From: Pseudocitrobacter corydidari
Lineage (GTDB): Bacteria; Pseudomonadota; Gammaproteobacteria; Enterobacterales; Enterobacteriaceae
DNA length: 64,000 nt
Assembly: GCF_021172065.1 (NCBI RefSeq)
Contig: NZ_CP087880.1
Location: 1,836,583 to 1,900,582, forward strand
Direction of reading: 5' to 3'
Below, in pieces: positions 52,963 to 62,105 of this stretch. Made by a program: the position numbers and the translations under genes. Each line of letters starts with the position of its first letter. The first letter of the stretch is position 1. The notes beneath the pieces are model-generated. The model had not been told where the DNA came from and made no database searches. It worked only from the letters and a program-made list of their open reading frames with translations.

Positions 52963-53703
52963 TCAAGCGTGAGACTCAGGCATTTCGATAATAATAAAAT
53001 GGCTCTGTTCTTTGGCGGCACTGAATTTCAGGGTCGCCGGCCCGGTAATTTCCAGCGTATCTTTTTTACCTAACGAAGCGAAACCTTTCACATTTACTTC
53101 ACCTTCAAAGTTATTGATATAGGCCTGGCGTCCGGCCTGCAGTTGATACTCAACTTCCGCCGTCGGGTTGGTCAGTTCGCTCACGTACATATTCACATCC
53201 TGATTGAGCATCAGCGGCGCATCGTCATTTTTCAGGCTGCCCACGATATGCAGGAGCTTGTTTTCACGCTCTTGCGCCTGATATTTACGCTGGTTGTAAC
53301 GCACCTCCAGCCCCTGCTTCGGCGGCAGGATCCAGATTTGCAGGAAGCGACACCACTCATCATGTTTATTCAGCTCAGAGTGCCATACGCCATTCCCGGC
53401 AGTAATCGCCTGCACATGCCCGCGCCCCAGCGTCTCTTCCGTTTGCGTTGCGCTATCCCAGTGGGTCAGTTGGCCATCAATCACATAGCTGACAATTTCC
53501 ATGTTTTGATGCGGGTGGCGACCAAAACCGTTATGCGGTTTCACATTGTCATCATTCACCACGCGTAATACGCCATAATTCATGTTGTCAGGATCGTAAT
53601 AATTGGCGAAGGAAAAATGGAAGTAGGTATCCGCCGGGTGATAATCACTTGCGGGTAGATAATGCAGGGATTCGCCTTTTTTTACGCGGTATTGGGTTGT
53701 CAT
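52963..53703 (-). CDS. Pirin-family bicupin protein
   Basis: A 246-residue pirin/YhhW-like protein with two cupin domains. The N-terminal cupin has the metal ligands in GFGRHPHQNMEIVSYVIDG (near residues 56-74) and AGNGVWHSELN. YhhW-type members have quercetinase activity, but the natural substrate here is unknown. Start ATG 53703 is chosen because MTTQYRVKKGESLHYL matches the family. It is divergent from a LysR gene with 91 bp between starts, which probably regulates it. Confidence 0.88.
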   Translation of the reverse strand: MTTQYRVKKGESLHYLPASDYHPADTYFHFSFANYYDPDNMNYGVLRVVNDDNVKPHNGFGRHPHQNMEIVSYVIDGQLTHWDSATQTEETLGRGHVQAITAGNGVWHSELNKHDEWCRFLQIWILPPKQGLEVRYNQRKYQAQERENKLLHIVGSLKNDDAPLMLNQDVNMYVSELTNPTAEVEYQLQAGRQAYINNFEGEVNVKGFASLGKKDTLEITGPATLKFSAAKEQSHFIIIEMPESHA

Positions 53704-53794
53704 TGTTTCTCTCCGGTGTTCATATAATGCGAACAGAGTAATCACCATTCTCCCCAGGATAAATGGGGCTACACACAATTCACCGTTACGAAAA

Positions 53795-54688
53795 ATGAAA
53801 GAATACGATCTCCTGTCCCTGCGCAGCTTTGTCGCCGTAATCGAAACGGGCAGTTTTTATAATGCTGCCGTACAGCTTGAAACCAGCAGCGCCTCCATCA
53901 GCCGCCGCGTCTCTTCACTGGAAAAAAGTCTGGGCGTGCGCCTGCTCAACCGCACCACGCGTCATCTTGAGCTGACAACGGCAGGCGAGCAGTTCTGGAA
54001 GGACGTGAAAAGTATCCTGGAATCACTGGAACAAGCCGAAGAGCGGCTCAACTGTTTTCAGGAAACGCTGAGCGGCGTGATTCGTCTGTCGGCGCCGTTA
54101 ACCTATGGTGTGAAAAAACTGGCGCCGCTGCTGCCGGTATTTATGGCGAAATATCCGCAAATCACCGTGCAGTTACAGCTGGAAGACAGATTGTCGGATC
54201 TGGTGGGAGAAGGTCTGGATTTGGCTTTACGCATCAGTGCATTGAATGATTCGTCGCTGGTTTGCGCTCATCTGGCAGATCTTCCACGGCTGTTTTGCGC
54301 CTCGCCGGCGTATCTGGCGCGTAAAGGCGTCCCGGCATCGCCGGCTGACCTTGCCGGGCACAGCTGTCTGCGCTACTCGCTGCTCTCCGCGCGCGATGAG
54401 TGGGGATTTACCGAAGGCAAAGAGCTGCCTGAGATGAATACCCCGCTTATCACCGATAACGGCGACGTGCTGCGGGAAGCGGCAATCCAGGGGATGGGCA
54501 TCGCTATGCTGCCGTGGTTTATCGTCGAAGATGCCCTACATGCGGGCACGCTGGTGCCGGTAATGCAGGATCATGCGCCGTCTGCGCTACCTCTTTCGCT
54601 CATCCGCCCCACTCGCCACTATACGCCCGTGCGCGTCACTACCTTTATGGCGTGGCTGCGCGAAGTGTTGTGTACCTCAATTGAGTGA
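53795..54688 (+). CDS. LysR-family regulator divergent from pirin gene
   Basis: A 297-residue LysR-type regulator. The helix-turn-helix is in residues 5-60 ([20 protein letters not shown], then [20 protein letters not shown]), with the effector domain from about 90. The subtype resembles DhaR/YafC-like regulators of quinone or aromatic response. The tight divergent arrangement with the pirin gene suggests control of that gene and of itself. Confidence 0.9.
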   Translation: MKEYDLLSLRSFVAVIETGSFYNAAVQLETSSASISRRVSSLEKSLGVRLLNRTTRHLELTTAGEQFWKDVKSILESLEQAEERLNCFQETLSGVIRLSAPLTYGVKKLAPLLPVFMAKYPQITVQLQLEDRLSDLVGEGLDLALRISALNDSSLVCAHLADLPRLFCASPAYLARKGVPASPADLAGHSCLRYSLLSARDEWGFTEGKELPEMNTPLITDNGDVLREAAIQGMGIAMLPWFIVEDALHAGTLVPVMQDHAPSALPLSLIRPTRHYTPVRVTTFMAWLREVLCTSIE

Positions 54689-54735
54689 TACTATATCCGG
54701 CCAGACATCCGCGAAACCTTAACCAGAGGCTTTTT

Positions 54736-54981
54736 ATGAACAACGATATCCCATTGAAGTATTACGATATTGCCGATGAATATGCGACGGAATGCGCAGA
54801 GCCGGTCGCCGAGTCTGAACGCACACCGCTGGCACACTATTTTCAACTGTTGCTGACCCGCCTGATGAATAACGAAGAGATCAGCGAAGAGGCGCAGAAA
54901 GAGATGGCCGATGAAGCGGGCATAAAAGCCGCGCGTATTGATGAAATTGCGGAGTTCCTGAATCAGTGGGGAAATGAGTAA
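54736..54981 (+). CDS. ymjA: YmjA family protein
   Basis: An 81-residue acidic cytoplasmic protein almost identical to E. coli YmjA ([20 protein letters not shown] at the start, [12 protein letters not shown] at the end). It is helical, of unknown function. In E. coli ymjA lies next to puuP; here two extra genes (pirin/LysR) and one unknown gene lie between. Confidence 0.95.
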   Translation: MNNDIPLKYYDIADEYATECAEPVAESERTPLAHYFQLLLTRLMNNEEISEEAQKEMADEAGIKAARIDEIAEFLNQWGNE

Positions 54982-55010
54982 TTCCCTACCCGTGTTAATG
55001 ATGCGGGCAA

Positions 55011-55037
55011 TGCCCGGTAGCGGCGCTTACCGGGCAA
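55011..55037. repeat. Single REP element
   Basis: TGCCCGGTAGCGGCGCTTAC followed by CGGGCA is a short REP palindrome between the convergent ymjA and BrnQ-type genes. Confidence 0.75.
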
Positions 55038-55047
55038 GTGAAGCCAG

Positions 55048-56211
55048 TCAAATAAACGCGCTGATCACACCCACGATAAGCGCGATAAAGAATAACCCCC
55101 GGTATAACATCGTCGGAATAGCGAGCCATTTTCTGACAATCCCCAACGCCACCACCACCAGCGCCGCCGGATAAATCGCACTGAGCACCGGAACCGCCAG
55201 CATCGTCAGCGAATCAAGCCCCAGTATGGCAATCATCGCCGAAAGCACCAGTGAAAGCGTGACCAGCAGGCCATAAGAGATGCCGGTTATCTGATGAAAA
55301 TAACGCGCGGTACCGGTCGTCAAACCTATCGCCGTCACCAGACACGCCAGCGTAATAATTGCCGCCAGCAACGCGCGACCATATACACCAAAGACGGTCT
55401 CCACATAGGCACTCATAATTTGCATCCCGTTACTGGCGGAATGCTCCAGCGTATGCGCGCCCATAGAAATATAACAGACGTAAATAAGCACCAGCCCGGC
55501 GGCGGCAATCAGCGCCGCACGACTGGAATAACGCAGAATACCTTTGGCATTCACGATGCCGCGCTGATAAAGCGTGTGCGTGATGATCGCCCCAAAGCAT
55601 AACGCGCTAATGACATCCAGCGTCTGATAGCCATTGATGAACCCGGTACCAAACGGATGCGTATCAAACGCGTCAACCGCAGAGGTCAGCGCGCCGGTAG
55701 GATAAATCCAGGCCGTAACGCCGATGAAAATCAGTGCGCCAATTTTCACCGGCGAGAGGAAGAAGCCGACAATTTCCAGCAACTTGCCCGATTTTGCCAG
55801 CACCGCGCCTGCCAGGGCGAAGAACGCAAAAGAGAATACCGTTTTTTGCGTTAACGTACTCTGCGCACCGTTAGTGATAGCTTCATAGCTAATGGTGGCC
55901 GTACGCGGTGTACCAAATAAAACACCGAGCGTCAGGAAACAGACACTGATAAAAGCAATACTCACGGCCCGCCCCAATGGGCGCGTCAGTTCGTTAATAT
56001 CCCCTTTATTGATCGCCAGAGAAATAATGGCCAGCGCAGGAAACAGCACGGCAGTAATAATAAAACCGGTTCCCGCGGTGACAGAATTCGCGCCCGCCTG
56101 CATACCCACCAGCGGCGGGAAAATAATATTCCCGGCTCCCAAAAATAACGCAAGGGTCATCCCGCCTAACGCGAGCGTATCCGCGAAGGAGAGGTGTTTC
56201 GTATCCGACAT
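55048..56211 (-). CDS. BrnQ-family branched-chain amino-acid carrier
   Basis: A 387-residue inner-membrane carrier of the LIVCS (BrnQ) family with about 12 hydrophobic segments. The N-terminus LALGGMTLALFLGAGNIIFP is the family signature, followed by PRTATISYEA. It is shorter than E. coli BrnQ (about 439) and divergent, so specificity may differ. It is the last gene of the RidA-PhzF operon, 47 nt after a small membrane protein gene. Confidence 0.9.
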   Translation of the reverse strand: MSDTKHLSFADTLALGGMTLALFLGAGNIIFPPLVGMQAGANSVTAGTGFIITAVLFPALAIISLAINKGDINELTRPLGRAVSIAFISVCFLTLGVLFGTPRTATISYEAITNGAQSTLTQKTVFSFAFFALAGAVLAKSGKLLEIVGFFLSPVKIGALIFIGVTAWIYPTGALTSAVDAFDTHPFGTGFINGYQTLDVISALCFGAIITHTLYQRGIVNAKGILRYSSRAALIAAAGLVLIYVCYISMGAHTLEHSASNGMQIMSAYVETVFGVYGRALLAAIITLACLVTAIGLTTGTARYFHQITGISYGLLVTLSLVLSAMIAILGLDSLTMLAVPVLSAIYPAALVVVALGIVRKWLAIPTMLYRGLFFIALIVGVISAFI

Positions 56212-56258
56212 GAAAGAAACTCTTAAAAGAGAGTGGCGACGTGATGCGCCACCCGAGA

Positions 56259-56357
56259 TCAGAACTGGCTCAAACTTCCCCAGACATAGGCAACGTACAA
56301 AAGCACAATGATGGCCGTGCCAAGCGCGACCACATAGCGAGGCTCTTTATGCTTCAT
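56259..56357 (-). CDS. 32-residue single-span membrane protein
   Basis: A short frame with ATG overlapping the PhzF stop by one base (TGATG), giving MKHKEPRYVVALGTAIIVLL followed by YVAYVWGSLSQF. It has a charged N-terminus and one hydrophobic helix (about residues 8-28). Small partners of amino-acid carriers are known (for example MetS with MetP), so it may be an accessory subunit of the following BrnQ-type carrier. This role is inference; its coding nature rests on the coupling and composition. Confidence 0.65.
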   Translation of the reverse strand: MKHKEPRYVVALGTAIIVLLYVAYVWGSLSQF

Positions 56358-57163
56358 CACAGGCTGAAGGTTCCTTCAATCATCATGCGTGCCGCGCCGT
56401 AAAGTTCGACGCGTCCATCGTCGCGCACGACACAGCGCAGCGTGCCTTTACGCGCCCCACCCTGCTGGGCAGATAACGTATTTTTGCCCAGACGCTCCGC
56501 CCAGAACGGCGCGAGGAACGTATGCGCGGAGCCCGTCACTGGGTCTTCATTAACGCCAACCTGCGGGCCAAACCAGCGCGAGACAAAATCAAATTTATCG
56601 TCGGCAGCGGTGACGATCACGCCGCGCGTATCAAAAACATTGAGCGCGTTAAAGTCTGGCGACAGGCCGTCAATCATCGTTTTGTCATCGACCAGCACGA
56701 TTAAATCAGCCGCTTTCCAGACGCCAACGACGCCGTGGGTAATGCCGAGCGCTTCCAGTAATCCTGCAGGGATATCAATGGCTTGCGCCTTTTGCGCCGG
56801 GAAATCCATGCAATATTCATCACCGTGCCGGGAGACGCTCAACTCGCCGCTGCGTGTCTGGAAGCGAATCGTTTTGCCGGAATAGCCCAGCTTATTGAAC
56901 AACACCCAGGAGGCCGCGAGCGTCGCATGACCGCAAAGATCCACTTCTACCGCAGGCGTACACCAACGCAGATGATAGCCATCGTCCGTCGGCACAAAAA
57001 ACGCCGTTTCCGACAGGTTATTTTCACGGGCAATGGCCTGTAGCGTGTCGTCGCTCAACCATTCCTTCAGCGGACACACGCCCGCCGGGTTACCGCCGAA
57101 GGGTTCGGCGGTAAATGCATCAACCTGATAAAATGGGATGTTGTGTGTATTATTGTTTTTCAT
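56357..57163 (-). CDS. PhzF-family isomerase-like protein
   Basis: A 268-residue protein of the PhzF/YddE family, a diaminopimelate-epimerase-like fold that isomerises small ring or amino-acid-derived substrates. It has PFYQVDAFTAEPFGGNPAGV at the N-terminus with the catalytic glutamate region NNLSETAFF near 45, CGHATLAASWVLF and the phosphate-loop-like DPVTGSAHTFLAPFW. Start ATG 57163 overlaps the regulator stop by 14 nt. Substrate unknown. Confidence 0.9.
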   Translation of the reverse strand: MKNNNTHNIPFYQVDAFTAEPFGGNPAGVCPLKEWLSDDTLQAIARENNLSETAFFVPTDDGYHLRWCTPAVEVDLCGHATLAASWVLFNKLGYSGKTIRFQTRSGELSVSRHGDEYCMDFPAQKAQAIDIPAGLLEALGITHGVVGVWKAADLIVLVDDKTMIDGLSPDFNALNVFDTRGVIVTAADDKFDFVSRWFGPQVGVNEDPVTGSAHTFLAPFWAERLGKNTLSAQQGGARKGTLRCVVRDDGRVELYGAARMMIEGTFSL

Positions 57164-57791
57164 CATTTTTTTCCAGATAGTTATAGATGGTGTAACGCGA
57201 CACGCCGAGCGTATGCGCGATATGCCCGACGCTGCCTTTAACCTTAAAGAAGCCCATTTTTTGCAATTCCGCGACCACGCGTTTGCGAAACTGAATTTTG
57301 TTTTCTGACCCCGTCTGGCGAAATTTAGCAATGACATCATCAAAGGATTGCGCCGGGATTTTGTCGTTAAGGTCTTCTTCGTCCCGATCCGACGTGGGGG
57401 GTAACAACGAATCCAGGGTGCGTTTCAGATCATTCACCACGCTTAAGTCAACGTTGATGCAAAAAGCCACGCGCGGAACGCCATCTTCACTGTAATAAAT
57501 GGTCGACGCGCTGCTGAGTACTTTGCCCGAGGTTGTGGTGGTTTTGTAATTGTTGAACACCCGGGAAGGCACACGCTGGGATGGCTCCAGTAGCCCCAGA
57601 AAACCCACATCATCATTTGGCCCGGAGAGTAAAGGATCGCCCGGTTTTCGCCCGCTGACATGGCCATTAACAATACTGATTACAGAGCACTCAGGCTGCG
57701 TCAAATCGTGTAGGACGGCTTCCGTATTTGCCGCAAGCGTTGTGCGCATGGCATCCATAGACGCCATCAAAACATTCAGGAGGTTAGACAT
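57150..57791 (-). CDS. YheO/DauR-like PAS-HTH regulator
   Basis: A 213-residue regulator with an N-terminal YheO-like PAS domain (about 10-120: LPAANTEAVLHDL-type start, SVISIVNGHVSGRKPGDPLL) and a C-terminal HTH (about 155-210: FFKVKGSVGHIAHTLGVSRY followed by TIYNYL). DauR-type proteins regulate D-arginine or other amino-acid catabolism. It lies between ridA-like and phzF-like genes, overlapping both, so it probably controls its own operon in response to a substrate. Confidence 0.88.
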   Translation of the reverse strand: MSNLLNVLMASMDAMRTTLAANTEAVLHDLTQPECSVISIVNGHVSGRKPGDPLLSGPNDDVGFLGLLEPSQRVPSRVFNNYKTTTTSGKVLSSASTIYYSEDGVPRVAFCINVDLSVVNDLKRTLDSLLPPTSDRDEEDLNDKIPAQSFDDVIAKFRQTGSENKIQFRKRVVAELQKMGFFKVKGSVGHIAHTLGVSRYTIYNYLEKNDEKQ

Positions 57792-58153
57792 GGTTCAATC
57801 GCCTGTACTTCAATTTCAACATCCAGCCCAAACGCGAGGCGGCTGGTCACTACCGAACGGGAAGGAAATCCGTTCGAAAATCGACTGCGCCAGGCCGTAT
57901 TAAACTCAGCGAAATTATCCATGTCGCTGAGCCACACCTGTGCGCGGACAATGTCATTCAACGTCGCCCCGGCAAGTGCCAACGTCTGTTCGATAGAATC
58001 GAGAATACGCTGCGTTTGTTCGCTGACCGAACCCGGTAAAGGCTCACCGTTTTGCGTCATGGAGACCTGGCCTGAAAGGAAGAGGAAACCGTTGGCTTTC
58101 ACCATATCCGAGAACGGAAACGGCTTGCTGGTGGGGAATCGTTGAAGCGTCAT
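57776..58153 (-). CDS. RidA-family enamine/imine deaminase
   Basis: A 125-residue RidA/YjgF-family protein that hydrolyses reactive enamines or imines formed by PLP enzymes. It shows FLFLSGQVSMTQNGEPLPGS, the conserved Arg near residue 99 in FPSRSVV and VEIEVQAIE. The Arg suggests it keeps the carboxylate-binding active site. ATG 58153 is chosen; longer frames lack support. First gene of the operon with regulator, PhzF and carrier; an inverted repeat lies just upstream. Confidence 0.88.
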   Translation of the reverse strand: MTLQRFPTSKPFPFSDMVKANGFLFLSGQVSMTQNGEPLPGSVSEQTQRILDSIEQTLALAGATLNDIVRAQVWLSDMDNFAEFNTAWRSRFSNGFPSRSVVTSRLAFGLDVEIEVQAIEPCLTS

Positions 58154-58160
58154 AATGCAA

Positions 58161-58183
58161 TGCCCATAGCTGATGTATGGGCA
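58161..58183. promoter_or_regulatory. Inverted repeat just upstream of the ridA-like operon
   Basis: The arms TGCCCATA (58161-58168) and TATGGGCA (58176-58183) with a 7-bp spacer begin 8 bp before the RidA-like start codon. It may be an operator for the operon's own regulator or a leader hairpin. Confidence 0.4.
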
Positions 58184-58265
58184 CATCATAGCATCGCGAT
58201 TTAAAAATTAAACACTTTTATAAAAATAAACAAATGTTGAATTTATACATCCCCTCTCTGCCGAG

Positions 58266-58964
58266 CTAGAACGCGCTGGGGTTGCAGGCATGGGTTGGCT
58301 TCTGGCTAACCGGGTGAATAAAATGCAATTCGCTCGCATGGAGCATTAATCGGGACACCGTTTCCGTGCCCGGCAGAAGCTGCCCGCCGTAAAGATCGCA
58401 GCCTAAAATGGGATACCCCAAATACTGGCAATGAATACGTAACTGGTGGGTACGCCCGGTCTCGGGGATAAGTTCGACGCGGGTCACGGGTATCGCCGCG
58501 CCCTCTCCCGGCGTGTGATAAATACGTTCAAGCACCCGATATCGAGAACGCGCAGGCTTGCCCTCGCAGGCGTTGATTGACATCAGAGGAAACAGCGCGG
58601 GATCTTTAGCAATAGCAGCATCAATCACGCCTTCATCATCTTGCAGATGCCCGCAAAGCAGCGCCGTGTAAACCTTGCTCACCGAACGCTGGCTGAACTG
58701 CTGACACAGCGCCGCATTGATAGCTTTGTTACCCGCCACGAGCATTAATCCGGAAGTGCCGAAATCGAGACGATGGACCAGCGTACAACCCGGAAACTGC
58801 TGCACCAGACGGTAATGCACCGAATCTCTATTTTGCGGGTTTTTGCCTGAGAGACTGAGCAGACCGGAAGGTTTGTTGATCAGAAGCAGATGTTCATCCT
58901 GATAGAGAATCTCTACATCGTCATGGCATGGAGGAGCAATAAAAGTGTCGATAAGGGTAGACAT
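58266..58964 (-). CDS. RluA-family pseudouridine synthase
   Basis: A 232-residue pseudouridine synthase of the RluA family, which isomerises uridine in rRNA or tRNA. The catalytic aspartate is in LVHRLDFGTSGLMLV near residue 69, with the RTHQLRIHCQYLGYPILGCD motif near 180. It is longer and divergent from E. coli RluA (219), so the target site is unknown. ATG 58964 is chosen; an ATG five codons upstream is possible. Confidence 0.9.
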   Translation of the reverse strand: MSTLIDTFIAPPCHDDVEILYQDEHLLLINKPSGLLSLSGKNPQNRDSVHYRLVQQFPGCTLVHRLDFGTSGLMLVAGNKAINAALCQQFSQRSVSKVYTALLCGHLQDDEGVIDAAIAKDPALFPLMSINACEGKPARSRYRVLERIYHTPGEGAAIPVTRVELIPETGRTHQLRIHCQYLGYPILGCDLYGGQLLPGTETVSRLMLHASELHFIHPVSQKPTHACNPSAF

Positions 58965-59180
58965 GACGCGGCCTGGCATGGAAGTGGGTGGAGATGATAG
59001 CGGAATTTAAGATGAGGAGCGAATGCCTGTGGCGGTTTGGTTGGGATGATGTCCCCACGAGCGCTGAACCGATGAACGGTGGACGATGTTTTTAGACTCT
59101 GTAAAAATGATTCACACACAATTGCGCCATACTCAATAGCCATGTCTATGCCACACGGATTCTGCGCTGAGGATATCAAG

Positions 59181-59663
59181 ATGCCCGATTTTCACCAACT
59201 CACCGCCACCAGTCTGCAGGGGCAGAACAACGCAATGGCCGACTACCTCGGTCAACTGGTCCTGGTAGTGAATACCGCCAGCCATTGTGGCTTCACACCA
59301 CAATATGCAGGCCTTGAAACACTTTATAAGAAATATGCCGCCCAGGGTTTCGTTGTGCTGGGTTTCCCCTGTAACCAGTTCGGTAAACAGGAACCCGGCA
59401 ATGCCGATGACATCGCGCAGGCCTGTCACATTAATTACGGCGTAAGCTTCCCGATGTTCGAAAAAGTGGACGTCAACGGTAGCGCCGCGCATCCGATATT
59501 CCGTTATCTGAAAACCGAATTACCCGGTGTGCTGGGCGGACGAATTAAGTGGAATTTTACGAAGTTCCTGATAGGGCGCGATGGCAAGCCAATCAAGCGT
59601 TTTGCGCCCTTCACTACCCCAGAGAAAATGGAGGATGCGATCGTTGCTGCGCTTAAGATCTGA
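59181..59663 (+). CDS. Glutathione peroxidase (BtuE-like, Cys type)
   Basis: A 160-residue peroxidase that reduces peroxides with thiols such as thioredoxin or glutathione. The catalytic cysteine is Cys36 in NTASHCGFTPQY, with the supporting Gln in GFPCNQFGKQEPG and Trp in KWNFTKFLI. It is the Cys, not selenocysteine, form. A GAGG box lies 8 nt before ATG 59181. It resembles BtuE in length but differs in detail from the E. coli protein. Confidence 0.92.
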   Translation: MPDFHQLTATSLQGQNNAMADYLGQLVLVVNTASHCGFTPQYAGLETLYKKYAAQGFVVLGFPCNQFGKQEPGNADDIAQACHINYGVSFPMFEKVDVNGSAAHPIFRYLKTELPGVLGGRIKWNFTKFLIGRDGKPIKRFAPFTTPEKMEDAIVAALKI

Positions 59664-59908
59664 GGTCGTCGGTAGCGTTTCATCCATCGGGTTAGAACTC
59701 GCTCTGTAAACCGGGGGCGTGTGAGGTTAAGCTGGCTGCTTGCTGATTGCGGATGGTGAGGAATTTTGGGGATGTCTGCTTTGTGCCAGAAGCGGACGTT
59801 GGCTTGTAGCGTCTCTTTTCTGTGATGCTCGCCAAGAGTAGCGGAGCTATAAAAAAACACTCTATCCGGTATAATCTCTTTCATGTTTTCTTTTCGGTAT
59901 CTAACACC

Positions 59909-60442
59909 ATGAGCATGTCAGCATTACAACCGCAGATAGTTAAAGCAATGAAACCAAAACATGGAAAGGATTGGATGTTAGTCCGTGGAGACACGGTTTT
60001 CGTCCGCTTTTTAGCTCAAAATGATGATGGTACTTCTTTTGAAGTGCAGACACCAACGAGGCCCGAAGAGAGAATTCGCACTGGGGGTGGTTTGACTGTC
60101 GGATACAAGCTGCCAGTAAACCAGAAGCTCCTTTTTTCGGTCGCTGAGACGTTAGCCCAAGAAAATCATCTTCAACCTGAGAAAAAAGTAGACCGCTTTC
60201 AGAATAATTGCATCTCCATGTTTTCCATTACTATAGATCAAGGCAAAACTATACAAGATGAAGTCAACGAGGAATGGGTCACTCGCTTCTTTGAACTCTA
60301 CGATGCTCATGGAATTTCGACGAATATTATCGAACCTAGCATGGTCGATATTTATTCTGACCTATGTGTTGAGGATGGCGAAGACGTTTATCTGAGTGAT
60401 GGTATGTACATGCGCCCAGACGGGACAACTTACGAACGTTGA
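59909..60442 (+). CDS. Orphan hypothetical protein in AT-rich segment
   Basis: A 177-residue soluble acidic protein with no signal peptide. Its start (MSMSALQPQIVKAMKPKHG) and the mid-part FEVQTPTRPEERIRTGGGLT suggest an ordered domain, but no family is recognised. The composition is more AT-rich than upstream genes, consistent with acquisition by transfer. No good ribosome site was found, and ATG 59915 is an alternative. It could be an immunity- or phage-type protein, but that is only a guess from its isolated position. Confidence 0.65.
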   Translation: MSMSALQPQIVKAMKPKHGKDWMLVRGDTVFVRFLAQNDDGTSFEVQTPTRPEERIRTGGGLTVGYKLPVNQKLLFSVAETLAQENHLQPEKKVDRFQNNCISMFSITIDQGKTIQDEVNEEWVTRFFELYDAHGISTNIIEPSMVDIYSDLCVEDGEDVYLSDGMYMRPDGTTYER

Positions 60443-60839
60443 TAATGTAGGTGCGAAAGCATAAATCAATTCCCGGTTGATAGCTGGGATATCAATTAAC
60501 CATATCCGATAATTAGTCCAAGTAGCCCGACATTTCAGGCGACTGCTCGTATTCATGACCACCCTATGAGTTAGTTCGCCGCCACGCTCTGGACTTATTT
60601 CTCTGCTTTCAGACGATTTACTATCTCCTTCTCTCTTCATAAATAGACAAAAGTCCGCTCCTCGCTCACAGCAGACCTTATGGCCTGTCCACCCGCGACT
60701 GAAAGGGAGACTTTCGGTCACCAGAAATGCCAGAAGCCGTGCCGTTTATTGATCTTACTCGCTAAGTATGAAACAGAGAGATAGCCGAAACACGTCAGCC
60801 CCCCTATCCATATTCAAAAGAATAAGGAGTCAGGGATGC
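60443..60839. other. Intergenic stretch with no recognised gene
   Basis: About 400 bp between the orphan protein and the truncated acetyltransferase. It contains no frame with a ribosome site and protein-like composition, and no tRNA or clear terminator. A minus-strand frame across it (60362-60721) is unconvincing. It may be decayed DNA. Confidence 0.5.
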
Positions 60840-61157
60840 TCATGTGATTTTTCGGATAAACTGTTGCTCCGTAATGGTATTCCCCCACTGGTCGCCTTCC
60901 CATTCTTTCGACAATTTAAATCCAAATGATTCATACAATCGTATTGCCCCTGTCAGTTTATTAAATATCCATAGCTGTACCGAAGAGAACCTTTGCTCAA
61001 CACAAAATGCCATCGCCTCTGCAATGAGTGTTCTACCCAGTCCACTGCTACGACATCCATCGTCGAGGATGAACCAACGCAGATGCGCGTCATTGTTTCC
61101 CAGTTCCTCACCGTCAATGGCGACTGAGCCGACTATTCTGTCGTTCACCATTGCCAA
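60840..61157 (-). pseudogene. N-terminally truncated GNAT acetyltransferase
   Basis: A 105-residue frame carrying the core of a GNAT acetyltransferase: the acetyl-CoA loop GCRSSGLGRTLIAEAM near residue 34 and QLWIFNKLTGAIRLYESFGF near 61. The N-terminal strand and first helices of the fold (about 40-50 residues) are missing; an in-frame stop lies about 27 nt upstream of the first ATG. It is probably the remnant of a longer gene, though a short functional protein cannot be excluded. Confidence 0.65.
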
Positions 61158-61414
61158 CCAAATCTGGTAATCTTTTACTCCCTTTCAGTGTCCCTTACTC
61201 ATGACTGTTACCGGGTTCTGGCTTCATTTTAGGGGCGCACTCATGCACAGCGCGCTTCAGGTTTATCAAGGAAGATGAATAAAACCGCATTCATTTCACT
61301 GTAATTATGTGCCCGTAGTTTCTTCACTGTATCGACAAAACGGTAATCACCAGGTCTTTAACCTTCTTGTGGAATTTGTTATATAAATATTATCAATTAT
61401 CATTGCGAGGTTTT

Positions 61415-61864
61415 ATGTTAAAAAAATCATTACTCATGCTAGCGTTCTTGTGCATCGCCAAAACCAGTTTTGCTGCTGTACCGCCGGAAGCACAGCAAAA
61501 CAAAGAAAATGTACTGAAGTTTTATCATTACGCGTTAAATGATAAAAATTTTGCTGCTGCAAAACCATTTCTTGGCGAGCAATACAAACAGCATAACCCG
61601 ACTGCGAAAGATGGTATTGATGGTTTTAGGGAATTCATCGCATTCCTGAAAAAGAAATACCCTGACTCCCACAGTGAAATCAAACGTGTGCTGGTTGATG
61701 GAGATTATGTGGTTCTGCATGTCGCCGTTACCAGGCGTCAGCCGAACGTAACGCAAGCAATTATCGACATCTTCCGTCTCGATAAACAACATAAAATCGT
61801 TGAGCACTGGGATGTTATCCAGACCGTGCCGGAAACATCTGCTAACAGCAACGGTATGTTCTAA
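61415..61864 (+). CDS. Exported SnoaL-like (NTF2-fold) protein
   Basis: A 149-residue protein with a signal peptide (residues 1-20, MLKKSLLMLAFLCIAKTSFA) and a SnoaL-like domain, a small alpha+beta barrel. It has NVLKFYHYALNDKNFAAAKP near residue 32, YKQHNPTAKDGIDGFREF and VDIFRLD-type end KIVEHWDVIQ. SnoaL-like proteins include cyclases and hydrolases, but many are of unknown role; here it would act in the periplasm. A GCGAGG box precedes ATG 61415. Its neighbours give no pathway. Confidence 0.85.
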   Translation: MLKKSLLMLAFLCIAKTSFAAVPPEAQQNKENVLKFYHYALNDKNFAAAKPFLGEQYKQHNPTAKDGIDGFREFIAFLKKKYPDSHSEIKRVLVDGDYVVLHVAVTRRQPNVTQAIIDIFRLDKQHKIVEHWDVIQTVPETSANSNGMF

Positions 61865-61899
61865 CGATAAGTGTATTTATGTGTTTTATCTTTGAACTG

Positions 61900-61940
61900 A
61901 TCTGACAGTGACAGGTTATTTATACAGGTCTCTGTCAGAT
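61900..61940 (+). terminator. Inverted repeat after SnoaL-like gene
   Basis: The arms ATCTGACAG (61900-61908) and CTGTCAGAT (61932-61940) enclose 23 nt, followed some 20 nt later by a T run. It may be the gene's terminator. Confidence 0.45.
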
Positions 61941-62105
61941 TACATCTTGTTTAAGTTTTTCCCTATACTGCTCATGCGCACTTCTCTATAAACCATAATA
62001 AATGTCTCTGCGGTGTTGTTAACCCCGTGGTGACTCAAATGGGCACTTCAAACATACCGGGCTGTTTCAGACCATGTAACCTTCAACAAAACATGGAGAG
62101 AATAT

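Noticed and set aside
60362..60721. Minus-strand 119-codon frame in the gap after the orphan protein
   Set aside because: It overlaps the end of the orphan gene, has low-complexity composition and no ribosome site or family resemblance.
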